A stretch of 64,000 bases of DNA from Acidaminobacter sp. JC074 (GCF_022496765.1 NZ_VANV01000017.1:1-64000); one strand, 5' to 3'. Shown: positions 44,799-54,316, counted from the first letter of the stretch. Notes: a model not told the origin generated them from the sequence alone. Numbers and translations are program-made.

Positions 44799-45667
44799 TA
44801 TGACTCAACCTCCAATCGTTTTGTTAAGAACACTTGTGTTAATGATATTGCCATTACAATAAGAAATAGTATTACTGCTTTGGCCTGACCAGTACCGTAA
44901 TTGTGATATTGGAAAGACTCATTATAAATATGCATTGTTACCAGCTCTGTCGCTCTGTAAGGCCCACCTTTGGTTAATGCAAGGTTAACATCATATACCA
45001 TGAAGCTGTTCTTTATTGTTAAGAATATAGATATAGTAAATGATTGAATCATTAATGGTATCTTAATTGAAAACAACTGTCTCATTTTTGTTGCACCATC
45101 TATAGATGATGCTTCTAAGACATCATTTGGTATGCTTGTGAGACCTGTAATATAGATGATCATCATATAACCAGACATCTGCCATACACTAACAAGAATC
45201 ATTGCCCAAAAGGCCTTGTCTGGATCTACCAGCCAAGAGTACTTAATAAACTCTATCTCTAGTGAAGAACCTACATATGTTAGAAGTCTTGCGAAAATGA
45301 ACTGCCATATAAAACCTAAGATGACACCACCAATAAGATTTGGTAAGAAAAAAGTGGATCTTAAAAAGTTTCTTCCTTTTATCTGCGATGAAACCAATAA
45401 GGCTAAACCAAATGCGACAATATTGGTGGTAACAACTGTGAAGAAAACATATTTGAATGTAAAGCCCATTGTATGCCAAAACGACTCATCCTTAAATGCT
45501 TCTATATAATTATCGAGACCAATAAACTCATTCATTTCAAAGCCATTCCAGTCTGTAAAAGTAAGTACTAAACCATTTAAAAAAGGTATGAGTAATACAC
45601 AGATGAATGCCAACAAAGGAATCAAACCAAAAGTTAAGAATGATTTCAATTCATGCTTCCTATTCAA
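44798..45667 (-). CDS. Carbohydrate ABC transporter permease (MalF type)
   Basis: 289 residues, six membrane segments and an EAA loop (EASSIDGATKMRQLFSIKIP). It pairs with the MalG-type permease encoded directly after it. A strong hairpin separates it from the upstream binding-protein gene, which probably lowers permease mRNA relative to the binding protein. GGAGATAAC lies upstream of the ATG. Confidence 0.93.
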   Translation of the reverse strand: MNRKHELKSFLTFGLIPLLAFICVLLIPFLNGLVLTFTDWNGFEMNEFIGLDNYIEAFKDESFWHTMGFTFKYVFFTVVTTNIVAFGLALLVSSQIKGRNFLRSTFFLPNLIGGVILGFIWQFIFARLLTYVGSSLEIEFIKYSWLVDPDKAFWAMILVSVWQMSGYMMIIYITGLTSIPNDVLEASSIDGATKMRQLFSIKIPLMIQSFTISIFLTIKNSFMVYDVNLALTKGGPYRATELVTMHIYNESFQYHNYGTGQAKAVILFLIVMAISLTQVFLTKRLEVES

Positions 45668-45691
45668 AAGTTATCTCCTCTCATCTAAAAG

Positions 45692-45713
45692 TTAGCCTGC
45701 CTAAGCAGGCTAA
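45692..45713 (-). promoter_or_regulatory. Intra-operon hairpin between binding-protein and permease genes
   Basis: A perfect 9-bp GC-containing stem (TTAGCCTGC / GCAGGCTAA) with a 4-base loop lies just after the binding-protein stop codon, with only a weak CTTTTA tail. Such hairpins act as partial terminators or 3' stabilisers that give an excess of binding protein over permease. Confidence 0.7.
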
Positions 45714-45715
45714 TT

Positions 45716-46996
45716 CTATTGTTCTGTCCAGTAAGCCATAAATTCTTCTGCTAAGCCTTGTCTGTCAATTTTACTATCTAAGTATTTTTGCATAGATGCA
45801 CCCATTGCTGGCCATGCATCAGCTGGATATAACATGTTTACCCACTCTAAAGTCTGCCCTGCAGCTGTGTATTCCATAATGGTTTTAGACATAAAATCAG
45901 ATGGTTCTTGATTGAATTCATCAAATACAGGAATAAAGTTCATTTTATTTACATAGTAATCTTGACCTTCATTAGATGTAACAATCCAATTTAAGAAATT
46001 AATCGCACCAGCTTGTTCTTCTGCTGAAGACTGCTCTTGGTCAATTACAAAGTACATTGGTACACCTACAGAGATTTGAGAGTTACCATATGCATCAACC
46101 TCATTACTTACTGGTACTGGCATAATACCAAAGGTACCTTCTGGGTCTACACCTACTAAAGGACCATATGCCCAGTTACCCATAAACCAGAAACCAACTT
46201 CTCCGCTACCTAATGCTACAGAACCTTGATCGTAATCAGCACTTAATGGTGATTCAATATTGCTGTTATACTTCATTAATAAGTCAAAAGTATCCACCCA
46301 GTTGTTAAAGCCAGTATCAGATGCTAAATCAACAGAGCCATCTTTAACACCTTCTAAAAATGCCACACGACCTTCATGCGTTTCAGATTGAGTTGTGAAC
46401 ATCTTATTTGATAAGTGAGCACCTAAAGACCAATCCATAGGTGATAAGTGAATCGCTTTTTTACCAATTGACTCAATTTGCTTGAATAAGTTTTCTAAGT
46501 CATCTCTTGTCTTAATTGTAGCAGGGTCAAAGTCACCACCAACTGCTTCGTCTAAAACTGCTTTGTTATATAGTAAACCAAAACCTTCAACTGTCACTGG
46601 CATACCTAATACTCTGCCATCATGAGTTGCATTGTCTTGTGTACCTGCATAAGCCAACTTCGAAAACTCCGCTTGAGATACATCTAATAATTTATCTTTA
46701 AAATCAGCCATTTCCTGACCCATAACCATGATTGTAGGTGCATTGTTAGATGCATAAAGTGATGTCATTTTCTCGAATGCATTTTGTCCGTCCATTGGAA
46801 CAACTTTAACAAGATAATCACTTTGTGATGCATTGTAAATATCTAAAGCTGCTTCAAATTCTTCACCAATTTCAGATTTGATTGTTCCTAAAATTGTTAC
46901 TTCTGTAGGTGAATTTTCTTCAGCCTTGTCATTTGAACATGCAATCATTCCTACTGCAAGCGTTAAGATCATTAACATTACCAATAATTTTTTCAT
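45716..46996 (-). CDS. Sugar-binding lipoprotein of the ABC transporter
   Basis: 426 residues. The lipobox GMIAC places lipidated C20 after MKKLLVMLMILTLAV. The mature chain has the family-1 extracellular solute-binding layout (SEIGEEFEAALDIYN, VLGMPVTVEGFGLLYNKAVL, AINFLNWIVTSNEGQ). It captures the sugar at the cell surface and hands it to the two permeases. GGAGGG lies before the ATG. A palindrome matching the LacI-locus operators lies 22 bases upstream, so it is probably controlled together with the glycosidase genes. Confidence 0.93.
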   Translation of the reverse strand: MKKLLVMLMILTLAVGMIACSNDKAEENSPTEVTILGTIKSEIGEEFEAALDIYNASQSDYLVKVVPMDGQNAFEKMTSLYASNNAPTIMVMGQEMADFKDKLLDVSQAEFSKLAYAGTQDNATHDGRVLGMPVTVEGFGLLYNKAVLDEAVGGDFDPATIKTRDDLENLFKQIESIGKKAIHLSPMDWSLGAHLSNKMFTTQSETHEGRVAFLEGVKDGSVDLASDTGFNNWVDTFDLLMKYNSNIESPLSADYDQGSVALGSGEVGFWFMGNWAYGPLVGVDPEGTFGIMPVPVSNEVDAYGNSQISVGVPMYFVIDQEQSSAEEQAGAINFLNWIVTSNEGQDYYVNKMNFIPVFDEFNQEPSDFMSKTIMEYTAAGQTLEWVNMLYPADAWPAMGASMQKYLDSKIDRQGLAEEFMAYWTEQ

Positions 46997-47017
46997 TTTT
47001 CCCTCCTATAAATGTCA

Positions 47018-47031
47018 TGGAAAGCATTCCA
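47018..47031. promoter_or_regulatory. Operator-like palindrome upstream of the binding-protein gene
   Basis: TGGAAAGCATTCCA is an inverted repeat of the GGAA/TTCC type, closely related to those in front of lacI and also similar to a catabolite-repression (cre) box. It sits in the 5' leader of the transporter operon and could bind the LacI-type regulator or CcpA. Confidence 0.65.
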
Positions 47032-47148
47032 CACACCCTATAATAAACTTACCCATTAAGTCATTATATTAACCTTTATGCTGAAATTTTAATACTTTAT
47101 TTTAAGATCCATATGCACTTCAGCTCTGCATATTTCACTTTACATCCT

Positions 47149-48033
47149 CTAACCATAAGCCCTTCTATTTAATGAAACATCCTTTAAAGATAAGGCATTA
47201 CCAACCTGATCAAATATCAAGTGACATTTATAAAGTTCGGTATAGATTTGGTCCCTTTCAATGTCAATGACCATATCTGTAAAAGGACTTCCAATAAAAG
47301 AATCTCTATTTCTCTTCAAACGATTTTTTAGTGATTCTTTTGGTGTAACATGTAAAAGTACTGACATATCTATGCCTTTAAGATATTGACTATTGCCATG
47401 TGTCCATTCTAATATGAGGACTTCAGTTTTCTCAAAGGAAACCTTGTGAAAACTTATATCATTTATGCTTGTCCCCATATGCTTGAGGTATACATCCCTG
47501 TCACCTTCTTTAAATCCCTTTATAATCTGATTAACCCTATGAAAGTCTTGTTCATAAGAAGTGCCTAAGTAGCTCTCTAAAGCCTTTCTTCCAGACATTT
47601 GATAAATCTTTATCCATTTAAATTTTTCAGATAAGTCGGGATTGGCATCTTGATGGTCATGCATTAAGTGATTCAAAATTTGCTGAACTTTTTCTGAATA
47701 AAGAGACGCATCTATAAGTCCCGTCATACCAGCTTCTCTGTAAACTCTTAAACGTTCTGCATCATTTACTATAGGAATCCTTCTAGGATAATGGTCTCCA
47801 TTTAATAAACATGTCTTTATACCAAATGCATTTAATCTGTCAGCAACAAGTGCTGCAACACCTGATTTACCACTTCCTGAAGACCCGTGAATGTTGACAA
47901 CTAGTTTTCCTTTTGAGTTTAGTTCAAGCTTTATTGACTTGACTATTTTCGAAGAAATCGCAAACTGAACATCACATACTTGATGGATATTTACTGGATT
48001 ATTAATTACATTGTTTTCTACTTGTCTTTCCAT
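47149..48033 (-). CDS. P-loop kinase of unknown substrate (uridine-kinase-like fold)
   Basis: 294 residues. Walker A GSSGSGKSG lies at about 50-58 (VVNIHGSSGSGKSGVAALVA), followed by LLNGDHYPRRIP (an acidic substrate-side motif), VLILEWTHGNSQYL (Walker-B-like) and an arginine-rich lid (KNRLKRNRDSF). This is the layout of nucleoside and sugar-type P-loop kinases. It is the last gene of the GH65/GH3/pgmB unit, 8 bases after pgmB, so a sugar or sugar-derived substrate is likely. The first 30 residues are extra and not conserved by eye. Confidence 0.75.
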   Translation of the reverse strand: MERQVENNVINNPVNIHQVCDVQFAISSKIVKSIKLELNSKGKLVVNIHGSSGSGKSGVAALVADRLNAFGIKTCLLNGDHYPRRIPIVNDAERLRVYREAGMTGLIDASLYSEKVQQILNHLMHDHQDANPDLSEKFKWIKIYQMSGRKALESYLGTSYEQDFHRVNQIIKGFKEGDRDVYLKHMGTSINDISFHKVSFEKTEVLILEWTHGNSQYLKGIDMSVLLHVTPKESLKNRLKRNRDSFIGSPFTDMVIDIERDQIYTELYKCHLIFDQVGNALSLKDVSLNRRAYG

Positions 48034-48041
48034 TTCTGCTC

Positions 48042-48701
48042 CTAAAGAAAATTAAAAGGCATCTCTTTTATCTTATCTGAAAAAGTTTTGGTGTCTTTAA
48101 AGACAAACATGGCTTGACTTAGTAAGGCAGTATCACCGATACCTACAGAGATAAAACCAGCATCATTGATACCATCTAAACCAGCACTAGAATCTTCAAC
48201 ACCTATTGTTTCATGAGGTCTTGAGCCAATATGAATCATAGCATCCAAAAATACGTCAGGATCTGGCTTTCCATTAGGTACTAAAGATGGATCTACAATA
48301 TAATCAAAATACTCTTTTATACCAGTCGCAGTCACAATACCTTCAGCGTTTTTCGAAGCGCTGGCAAGACCAATCTTTATCCCTTTATCTTGTAAATAAG
48401 CCAATAGATCTATAGTACCTTCATAAAGTGAATCTACATTTAAGTGTTTTATTTTCTCTAGATATATATTATTCTTCTTTGTTGCTAGTTGTGTCATTTC
48501 TGATTCATGTTGATCTAACTTACCAGCATGTTTTAGTATCCTTTTAAGAGATTCCATTCTTGACACCCCCCTAAGATTTGGCTCAAAGCTCTCTTCAAGA
48601 TGAATATCTAGCTCTTTTGCCATCTCACACCATGCTTCAAAGTGATAACTCGATGTATCTAAAAGAACACCATCTAAGTCAAATACAACTGCTTTTATCA
48701 T
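48042..48701 (-). CDS. pgmB: Beta-phosphoglucomutase
   Basis: 219 residues. FDLDGVLLDTSSYHFEAWCE carries nucleophile D8 and acid/base D10 and the PgmB-specific YHFEAW segment. LRGVSRMESL, ASASKNA, KPDPDVFLDA and GVEDSSAGLDGINDAG complete the family pattern. It converts beta-glucose 1-phosphate, the product of GH65 phosphorolysis, to glucose 6-phosphate. Its start overlaps the GH3 stop (ATGA), consistent with one pathway. Confidence 0.93.
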   Translation of the reverse strand: MIKAVVFDLDGVLLDTSSYHFEAWCEMAKELDIHLEESFEPNLRGVSRMESLKRILKHAGKLDQHESEMTQLATKKNNIYLEKIKHLNVDSLYEGTIDLLAYLQDKGIKIGLASASKNAEGIVTATGIKEYFDYIVDPSLVPNGKPDPDVFLDAMIHIGSRPHETIGVEDSSAGLDGINDAGFISVGIGDTALLSQAMFVFKDTKTFSDKIKEMPFNFL

Positions 48702-50842
48702 ATAAACGCCTCTTTCTGTTCATTAACAAGTTTCATAAGCTTTGCTACCTTTTCATAGGGGATTAAATCAGGAAACAACCTGTAAATCAAGTTAAGTGGC
48801 ATATCTAAAATGATATCAAACAAGTCTCTTTCTTGCAGATATGAAAAGCTTTCCACAAATGCCGCACGAGTGACTTGATTGTTGTAAAAATCTTTGCATA
48901 TTGAGTCAAATCCCAACTTATTTAGTTCAGCTAACTTATATTCTTTTGAAGCTTCTATAGAAACTTCTTTAGTATAAATAATATCTCTACTAGATGTTCC
49001 AAGCGAAAGTAAAATCTCCATATTTGAAAGGTAGTAGTCACATAACTTCAAATCATACTTCTCAAACTTTTCAATAGGTATTTCAAGATCGATAGATTTT
49101 TTCTCACCTGCTTTTAAGAATATTTTTTCAAAAGCTATCAAATCCTTTACAGGTGTTTTGTAATCACTGTTACGTTGTCCATAATAGATTTGAACAACTT
49201 CGGCCCCATCTATATCAGAAATGTTTTCTATGGTATAAGTGACTGAAATACCAGTTTCATTAAGGCTCATATCAATATCGCTTATACTAAACTCAGAATA
49301 ACTTAAACCATAACCAAATGGAAACCTTACATCTTTCTCGTAATAATCGTAGTACTTATAACCAAGTAATGAACCTTCTGAGTATAAGACTTCATAAGGA
49401 TTTACCTTTAGAACAGGATGTGTATCCTTAGAAAGTGGAAATGTTTCCGACAATTTACCCGAAGGATTTACATCACCATACATGATGTTCCAGAAAGCTT
49501 CTCCAATAGCTTGACCTGAAAGCCATACCTCAATCAAAGTATTGATATCACCCATTCTATCAAAATCTACTGCAGTACCATTGTTTAATACAACAATTAG
49601 GTCACTATTCAGATCATATAATTGATTAATCATCATGTTTTCATCATCTGCTAATGTAATACTTGATCGGTCAACACCTTCACTCTCATCCATCTCGTTA
49701 AGTCCAGTGAAATAAATTAGGTAATCATGTTTTTTTGCAAAATCTTCTATGCCAGATGAATCATTTTTATCAAAGTACTCGAATTCCACTTGTCGCTTAA
49801 CTAAGCTTGATTCAAAATCCGATATCTTATAAGCTTTTACCTTCGAACTACCTGCTCCTTGTATTCTTGGTTTCTTAAAGAAGTCACCAACAATACCTAT
49901 TGTTTTATCAGAAGATAGAGGTAATAATTTATCTTTGTTGTTCAATAATACAATGGATTCTTCGGCTACCTTTTGTGCAAGTTTATGATGAACTTCGTAA
50001 TCAACATCTAACTTGTCAAAGGAAAGCTTGCTTGTCATCTCATATATTCTCTGATAACGTTCTTCTAAAGTTTTTTCTGAAAGATCGCTTTCAAGAATGT
50101 CTTTGGTTTGATACTCCCCCATAAAAGGCATATCAAAATCGACACCTGCATTAAGGGCTTGAACTGGGTTTTCTACAGCCCCCCAATCGGAGACAATGGT
50201 CCCTTTAAAGGCCAGTTTATCTCTTAAAATATCATTTAAAAGGTACTTACTTTCAGTAACTTTTTGTCCGTTCACCTTGTTGTATGATGACATAATCATC
50301 ATTGGTGAAGCTTCATTTATAATATCTCTAAAGGTCTTAATATAAGTATTATATAAGGTATACTCATCCACTATACAATTGATTGTCATACGTTCAACTT
50401 CTTGTTCATTTAATACATAGTGTTTTAAACAAGCAGCCACATCTTGAGACTGAACACCCTTTACAAAACTTGAGGCAATTTCACTTGTTAATGTAACATC
50501 TTCAGAATAGTATTCAAAATTTCTTCCGCCTACAGGTGAACGTTTCAAGTTGACACCTGGTCCTAAAAGAACCTGTATACCATTAGCCCTTGCCTCTTTA
50601 CCAATTGCCTGGCCTACCGAGTAGATAAGCTCTTTATTCCAAGAGGATGCCATAGCACTACTTGTAGGGAAGCAAGTCGAAAGCTCATTATCTGTAACAA
50701 TGATGTCAGAGCTATTTGTTGCTCTGACACCATGAGGGCCATCATTCATATATAAGGACTGGATATCTAAAGTTTCAACATCATAAGTTGACCAAAAGTT
50801 CTTGGCAGCACCCACTTTTACCAGTTGCTCTTTTCTAGTCAT
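48698..50842 (-). CDS. GH3 family beta-glycosidase (cytoplasmic)
   Basis: 714 residues, no signal peptide. The N-terminal barrel has NDGPHGVRAT, KHYVLNEQE and the nucleophile D219 in TIVSDWGAVENP. The second domain carries NEMDESEGVDRSS with the expected acid/base region, and a fibronectin-III-like domain follows (ISDIDGAEVVQIYYG). About 60 extra helical residues at the C-terminus (ERDLFDIILDMPLNLIYRLF) are seen in a branch of Firmicute enzymes. It should hydrolyse beta-glucosides after import. Located between the GH65 and pgmB genes, 2 bases after GH65. Confidence 0.93.
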   Translation of the reverse strand: MTRKEQLVKVGAAKNFWSTYDVETLDIQSLYMNDGPHGVRATNSSDIIVTDNELSTCFPTSSAMASSWNKELIYSVGQAIGKEARANGIQVLLGPGVNLKRSPVGGRNFEYYSEDVTLTSEIASSFVKGVQSQDVAACLKHYVLNEQEVERMTINCIVDEYTLYNTYIKTFRDIINEASPMMIMSSYNKVNGQKVTESKYLLNDILRDKLAFKGTIVSDWGAVENPVQALNAGVDFDMPFMGEYQTKDILESDLSEKTLEERYQRIYEMTSKLSFDKLDVDYEVHHKLAQKVAEESIVLLNNKDKLLPLSSDKTIGIVGDFFKKPRIQGAGSSKVKAYKISDFESSLVKRQVEFEYFDKNDSSGIEDFAKKHDYLIYFTGLNEMDESEGVDRSSITLADDENMMINQLYDLNSDLIVVLNNGTAVDFDRMGDINTLIEVWLSGQAIGEAFWNIMYGDVNPSGKLSETFPLSKDTHPVLKVNPYEVLYSEGSLLGYKYYDYYEKDVRFPFGYGLSYSEFSISDIDMSLNETGISVTYTIENISDIDGAEVVQIYYGQRNSDYKTPVKDLIAFEKIFLKAGEKKSIDLEIPIEKFEKYDLKLCDYYLSNMEILLSLGTSSRDIIYTKEVSIEASKEYKLAELNKLGFDSICKDFYNNQVTRAAFVESFSYLQERDLFDIILDMPLNLIYRLFPDLIPYEKVAKLMKLVNEQKEAFI

Positions 50843-50844
50843 AT

Positions 50845-53133
50845 TTACTCCAATTCTATGCTTAAACTTTCAATTAAAGTGTAAGCTTTGTTCATAATAT
50901 ATACTTCTAATTCATTTTGTCTTGATAAATTTTCTATATCAACTGACCTCTCAGTAACCTTAAATGAAAGAAGCTCTCCTTTATAGAATAATTTAAACGT
51001 TATTTGATCAATAGTATCAATCATTTTAGGATCAATAGATAGCTTGCCATCATAATACCCTATACCTGCTAATGCAAATACATAGTTTTGCCATATACCA
51101 CCTATTGAAGCAGCATGTATACCTGTTTTGGCAATTTGAGCATCATCATTAAGATCCACTTCTAAGGCTTTTTCAAACATATCTTTGTAATATGGCATAT
51201 TGAGTTGGCCTGCTAATATTGCATGCATCGAATAACTTAATGATGAATCATGTAAGGTTCTTTGTTCATAATAATCAAAGTTTCTTAAGATCTCTTGATT
51301 TGAAAACTTATCTTTTAAGATAAGCATCAACATCACCATATCTGCTTGCTTACTTACCTGATAATCATGTAGATGAACCATGCTGTACTTCTTGAAAATT
51401 GCCAGTGGCTTTTCTTCAAACTTATATCTTTGTAACTCTGGAAATTCGCTTAAATTTAAGTATGAATCATCTTGCGCTATTAAACCTGTTTCATCAGATG
51501 CTGGTATATAAATCTTCTTAAGGATAGATTTCATTTGTTCTAAGTCTGAATCTTGACCATACTTTTTTATATCTACTTTTTCAAATGTTTGAACAGCTAA
51601 TTCAATGTTCCAATAACACATGTAGTTTGTAAAAGCATTATTATCAATATGCTCACAGTACTCATCAGGTCCAATCACATCTAAGATTTCATAACGATCT
51701 TTTTCTTGATTGTATTCTAATCTAGAAGTCCAAAACTTAGCGGTTTCATAAATCATTTCATAGCCATAATCGTCTAGGAAACCTTGATCACCTGTCATTT
51801 TTACATATTGCATCATGGCGTAAATAATGTCTGCTGTTATATGAATCTGTTTTTTTCCTGTCCAAATTGGCTCTCGTTTATTGGTTACTACATCAATATT
51901 TCCCCATTCAGGTGTACATTCTAAATCAGTAATCCAACCAGATTCCCAAGGATACATAGCACCAAGATAGCCATTTCTTTGTGCTTTTTCTTTGGCACTA
52001 TTTAAGAGCTTGTATCTATAAATTAATAGATTTCTAGCAACTTCAGGATCTGACATAATCCAGAATGGCAAGATAAAGATTTCTGTATCCCAGAATGAAT
52101 GACCTTTATAGTCTTCACCAGTAAAACCTTTTGCACCGATTCCCATTCTATTGTCATGAACAGGTGTCATCAGTCTTAGATGGTATAGTGCAAACCTGAT
52201 GTTCAATTGATAAATCACATCATTTGATTCAACTCTTATATCATGTAAGTCCCAGAACTTTTGCCATGCTATTTTATTTAAGTCATAAAAATAATCATAT
52301 CTGCAGTTCGAGACTTCTATTAATTGATTTAGCCCAACATCATTTAGTGGTTCATGGTCTAAATCTCTATCTGTATAGACATTTGAAATTGTTTCAAGAA
52401 CAAGTTCTTGATTTTCTTCTAAATCAAAGTTGTATTTTGATACCAAGTCTCGACGTCCAATCGTCTTTTGAGGAAAGCTTTCCACAAACGCTGAGTTTAA
52501 ATATGCATTTGAAATACTGTTGATAGAAACGGTTACTTGACTCTGTGTGGTCGTTTGGTTAAACTGACCAATCTTTTTAGCTTCATACTTCATTTCGCCA
52601 GCTTCAAAGTGACTGGCACCATGATTAGTCACCATACCATTAATTGACTTTACTATAGTGATTTGACATGGCTTATTAGCTAAAAGACTCACTGAAGCAC
52701 ATAGTAGATGCTTATCTTCTAATGAAACAAATCTCTTAAACTCAATACTAAGATCTATACCATCTCTGGTAGTCCATTCAAGGGTTCTTTTTAGCTCACC
52801 AGTCTGATAGTTCATCTGCCTCTTATATGATTTAGTGTTGTAAGGGTTCATAACAAATCTTTCACCATTTACATAAATTTCTGTATTGGTAAAATCAGCA
52901 ATATTTACAAGTTCAGCTACTTCATGCTCCCCTTGTACGGTGTTAAAAACACCAGAGACAAATGTGTTTCTTTGCTCTCCATAGTAGACTTCTTCAAAAC
53001 CACCTCTAACTGACAGGTAGCCATTTCCCTGTGAAAATAGAGTTTCAGATTTATTAAGATAATTAAAATCCAAATCTACTTCACTAACTGTCCATTCATC
53101 AATTTTATAATGCTTGAACTTATCTTTATTCAT
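50845..53133 (-). CDS. GH65 family glycoside phosphorylase
   Basis: 762 residues, standard GH65 length. The N-terminal beta-sandwich is followed by the (alpha/alpha)6 barrel with GHSFWDTEIF and the general-acid motif GPDEY (E491) in VIGPDEYCEHIDNNAFTNY, as in maltose, kojibiose and nigerose phosphorylases. With phosphate these split an alpha-glucosyl disaccharide into glucose and beta-glucose 1-phosphate, which the neighbouring PgmB would use. The specificity (maltose, kojibiose, nigerose, trehalose or other) cannot be read by eye. The start overlaps the lacI stop (TAATG). Confidence 0.93.
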   Translation of the reverse strand: MNKDKFKHYKIDEWTVSEVDLDFNYLNKSETLFSQGNGYLSVRGGFEEVYYGEQRNTFVSGVFNTVQGEHEVAELVNIADFTNTEIYVNGERFVMNPYNTKSYKRQMNYQTGELKRTLEWTTRDGIDLSIEFKRFVSLEDKHLLCASVSLLANKPCQITIVKSINGMVTNHGASHFEAGEMKYEAKKIGQFNQTTTQSQVTVSINSISNAYLNSAFVESFPQKTIGRRDLVSKYNFDLEENQELVLETISNVYTDRDLDHEPLNDVGLNQLIEVSNCRYDYFYDLNKIAWQKFWDLHDIRVESNDVIYQLNIRFALYHLRLMTPVHDNRMGIGAKGFTGEDYKGHSFWDTEIFILPFWIMSDPEVARNLLIYRYKLLNSAKEKAQRNGYLGAMYPWESGWITDLECTPEWGNIDVVTNKREPIWTGKKQIHITADIIYAMMQYVKMTGDQGFLDDYGYEMIYETAKFWTSRLEYNQEKDRYEILDVIGPDEYCEHIDNNAFTNYMCYWNIELAVQTFEKVDIKKYGQDSDLEQMKSILKKIYIPASDETGLIAQDDSYLNLSEFPELQRYKFEEKPLAIFKKYSMVHLHDYQVSKQADMVMLMLILKDKFSNQEILRNFDYYEQRTLHDSSLSYSMHAILAGQLNMPYYKDMFEKALEVDLNDDAQIAKTGIHAASIGGIWQNYVFALAGIGYYDGKLSIDPKMIDTIDQITFKLFYKGELLSFKVTERSVDIENLSRQNELEVYIMNKAYTLIESLSIELE

Positions 53134-54098
53134 TAAGTACTCTCTCCTTGTCTTAACTCAACTGGTAAAATATATTTATGTTTTACTTTTTTCTTTTCAA
53201 CGATATTCATCACACTTTCTGCTGCTGCTTCACCCATAATGTCTATTGGTTGAACTATTGTCGTTAACTTAGTTTGTGATATGTCAAATAAATCTATGCC
53301 GTCATAACCAACTACTTTTACATCTTCCGGTACTTTCTTACCAATACTATGTAAGTAGTTAATAAGTTTATAAGCTAGAATGTCTGTAACAGCAAAGACA
53401 CCATCTAAACTACTGTGTTTATTCCAGAATTGCTCGATGTATTTATCAAAGTCTTCTATAACATCTTCTTCTTCAAAAGAAGTATAAGGGATATTCTTAT
53501 CTGTTAAGAAATCATTGAAGCCTTGTTTTCTTTTATGTACTTCTGTCTCAACATTTGGGAAACCACCTAGAAAACCCAAGTTTGAGCAACCCTTAGAAAG
53601 TAAGTGTTTGGCTGCTTGACGTCCTCCTGCGTAGTTATCTGAAGATATATATATCATTTCATTACTTAAGTGACGATCAATGGTTACAATCGGTAAGTTT
53701 TCTGATAAATAATCATTGATATTACTATTTGTGATAAAAATTATGCCACCAATTACTTTTTTATTTAAGAGTTTAATGTACTCTAGTTCCTTTTCTACTT
53801 CAAAGTTTGAGTTACATATTAGGAGTTTATAACCATTGGCATTTAGAACCTGCTCCACATGATATGCAAATTTACTGAATAAAGGATGATGGATTGTTGG
53901 CAGTATCAATGCAATAATTTTTGAGTTGTTAGCAATCAAGCTTTTAGCCATTTCGTTAGGCTCATATCCTAACTCTTTAATAGCCGCCTCAACCTTTTTT
54001 CTAGTTTGTTCAGCAACATAACCAGAGTTATTTGTCACCCTTGATACTGTTCCTACACCTACACCTGCTAATTTGGCTACATCTCTTATTGAACTCAC
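53133..54098 (-). CDS. LacI-family transcriptional regulator of the locus
   Basis: 321 residues. The N-terminal helix-turn-helix and hinge (SIRDVAKLAGVGVGTVSRVT, then EMAKSLIANNSK) are followed by a periplasmic-binding-like effector domain. It is the first gene of the GH65-GH3-pgmB-kinase unit and is probably autoregulated: three GGAAA/TTTCC palindromes lie in its 5' region, downstream of a strong promoter. The effector is likely a sugar or sugar phosphate of this pathway. The ATG has only a poor ribosome binding site (ACGATCGTGAGGGTAATG, with GAGGG). Confidence 0.92.
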   Translation of the reverse strand: MSSIRDVAKLAGVGVGTVSRVTNNSGYVAEQTRKKVEAAIKELGYEPNEMAKSLIANNSKIIALILPTIHHPLFSKFAYHVEQVLNANGYKLLICNSNFEVEKELEYIKLLNKKVIGGIIFITNSNINDYLSENLPIVTIDRHLSNEMIYISSDNYAGGRQAAKHLLSKGCSNLGFLGGFPNVETEVHKRKQGFNDFLTDKNIPYTSFEEEDVIEDFDKYIEQFWNKHSSLDGVFAVTDILAYKLINYLHSIGKKVPEDVKVVGYDGIDLFDISQTKLTTIVQPIDIMGEAAAESVMNIVEKKKVKHKYILPVELRQGEST

Positions 54099-54120
54099 AT
54101 TACCCTCACGATCTATATTT

Positions 54121-54134
54121 ATGGAAACCTTTCC
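54121..54134. promoter_or_regulatory. Operator-like palindrome 1 (lacI leader)
   Basis: ATGGAAACCTTTCC, with GGAAA/TTTCC arms around CC. An exact copy lies at 54,164-54,177, so the same protein is expected to bind both. Confidence 0.7.
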
Positions 54135-54163
54135 TTAGTTTATAAAAAAAATATCTAAATCCC

Positions 54164-54177
54164 ATGGAAACCTTTCC
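54164..54177. promoter_or_regulatory. Operator-like palindrome 2 (lacI leader)
   Basis: ATGGAAACCTTTCC, identical to the copy at 54,121-54,134, 43 bases away centre to centre (about four helical turns), a spacing that would allow cooperative binding or looping. Confidence 0.7.
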
Positions 54178-54195
54178 ACCAAAAGTCTAAAAAAT

Positions 54196-54210
54196 AGGAA
54201 ATCGATTCCT
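54196..54210. promoter_or_regulatory. Operator-like palindrome 3 at the transcription start
   Basis: AGGAAATCGATTCCT, an inverted repeat with the same GGAA/TTCC arms. It lies just downstream of the -10 element, where bound repressor would block transcription. Confidence 0.6.
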
Positions 54211-54218
54211 TACACAAA

Positions 54219-54247
54219 ATAATACGCCATTTTTCTATACCTGTCAA
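54219..54247 (-). promoter_or_regulatory. Sigma-A-type promoter of the lacI-GH65-GH3-pgmB unit
   Basis: Minus-strand TTGACA (54,242-54,247), a 17-base spacer and TATTAT (54,219-54,224). The predicted start is near 54,212, directly above three operator-like palindromes. Confidence 0.8.
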
Positions 54248-54310
54248 GTTAAATTATCAGATAATTTTAGTAATCTGTCCAAAGCGAGCAATAGAAGACA
54301 GGATTTTTGA

Positions 54311-54316
54311 TATAAT
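54311..54316 (+). promoter_or_regulatory. Extended -10 promoter element of the AraC/GyrI gene
   Basis: TTGATATAAT gives TATAAT with the upstream TG of an extended -10; no good -35 is seen. It lies 34 bases before the AraC-family start codon. Confidence 0.5.
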
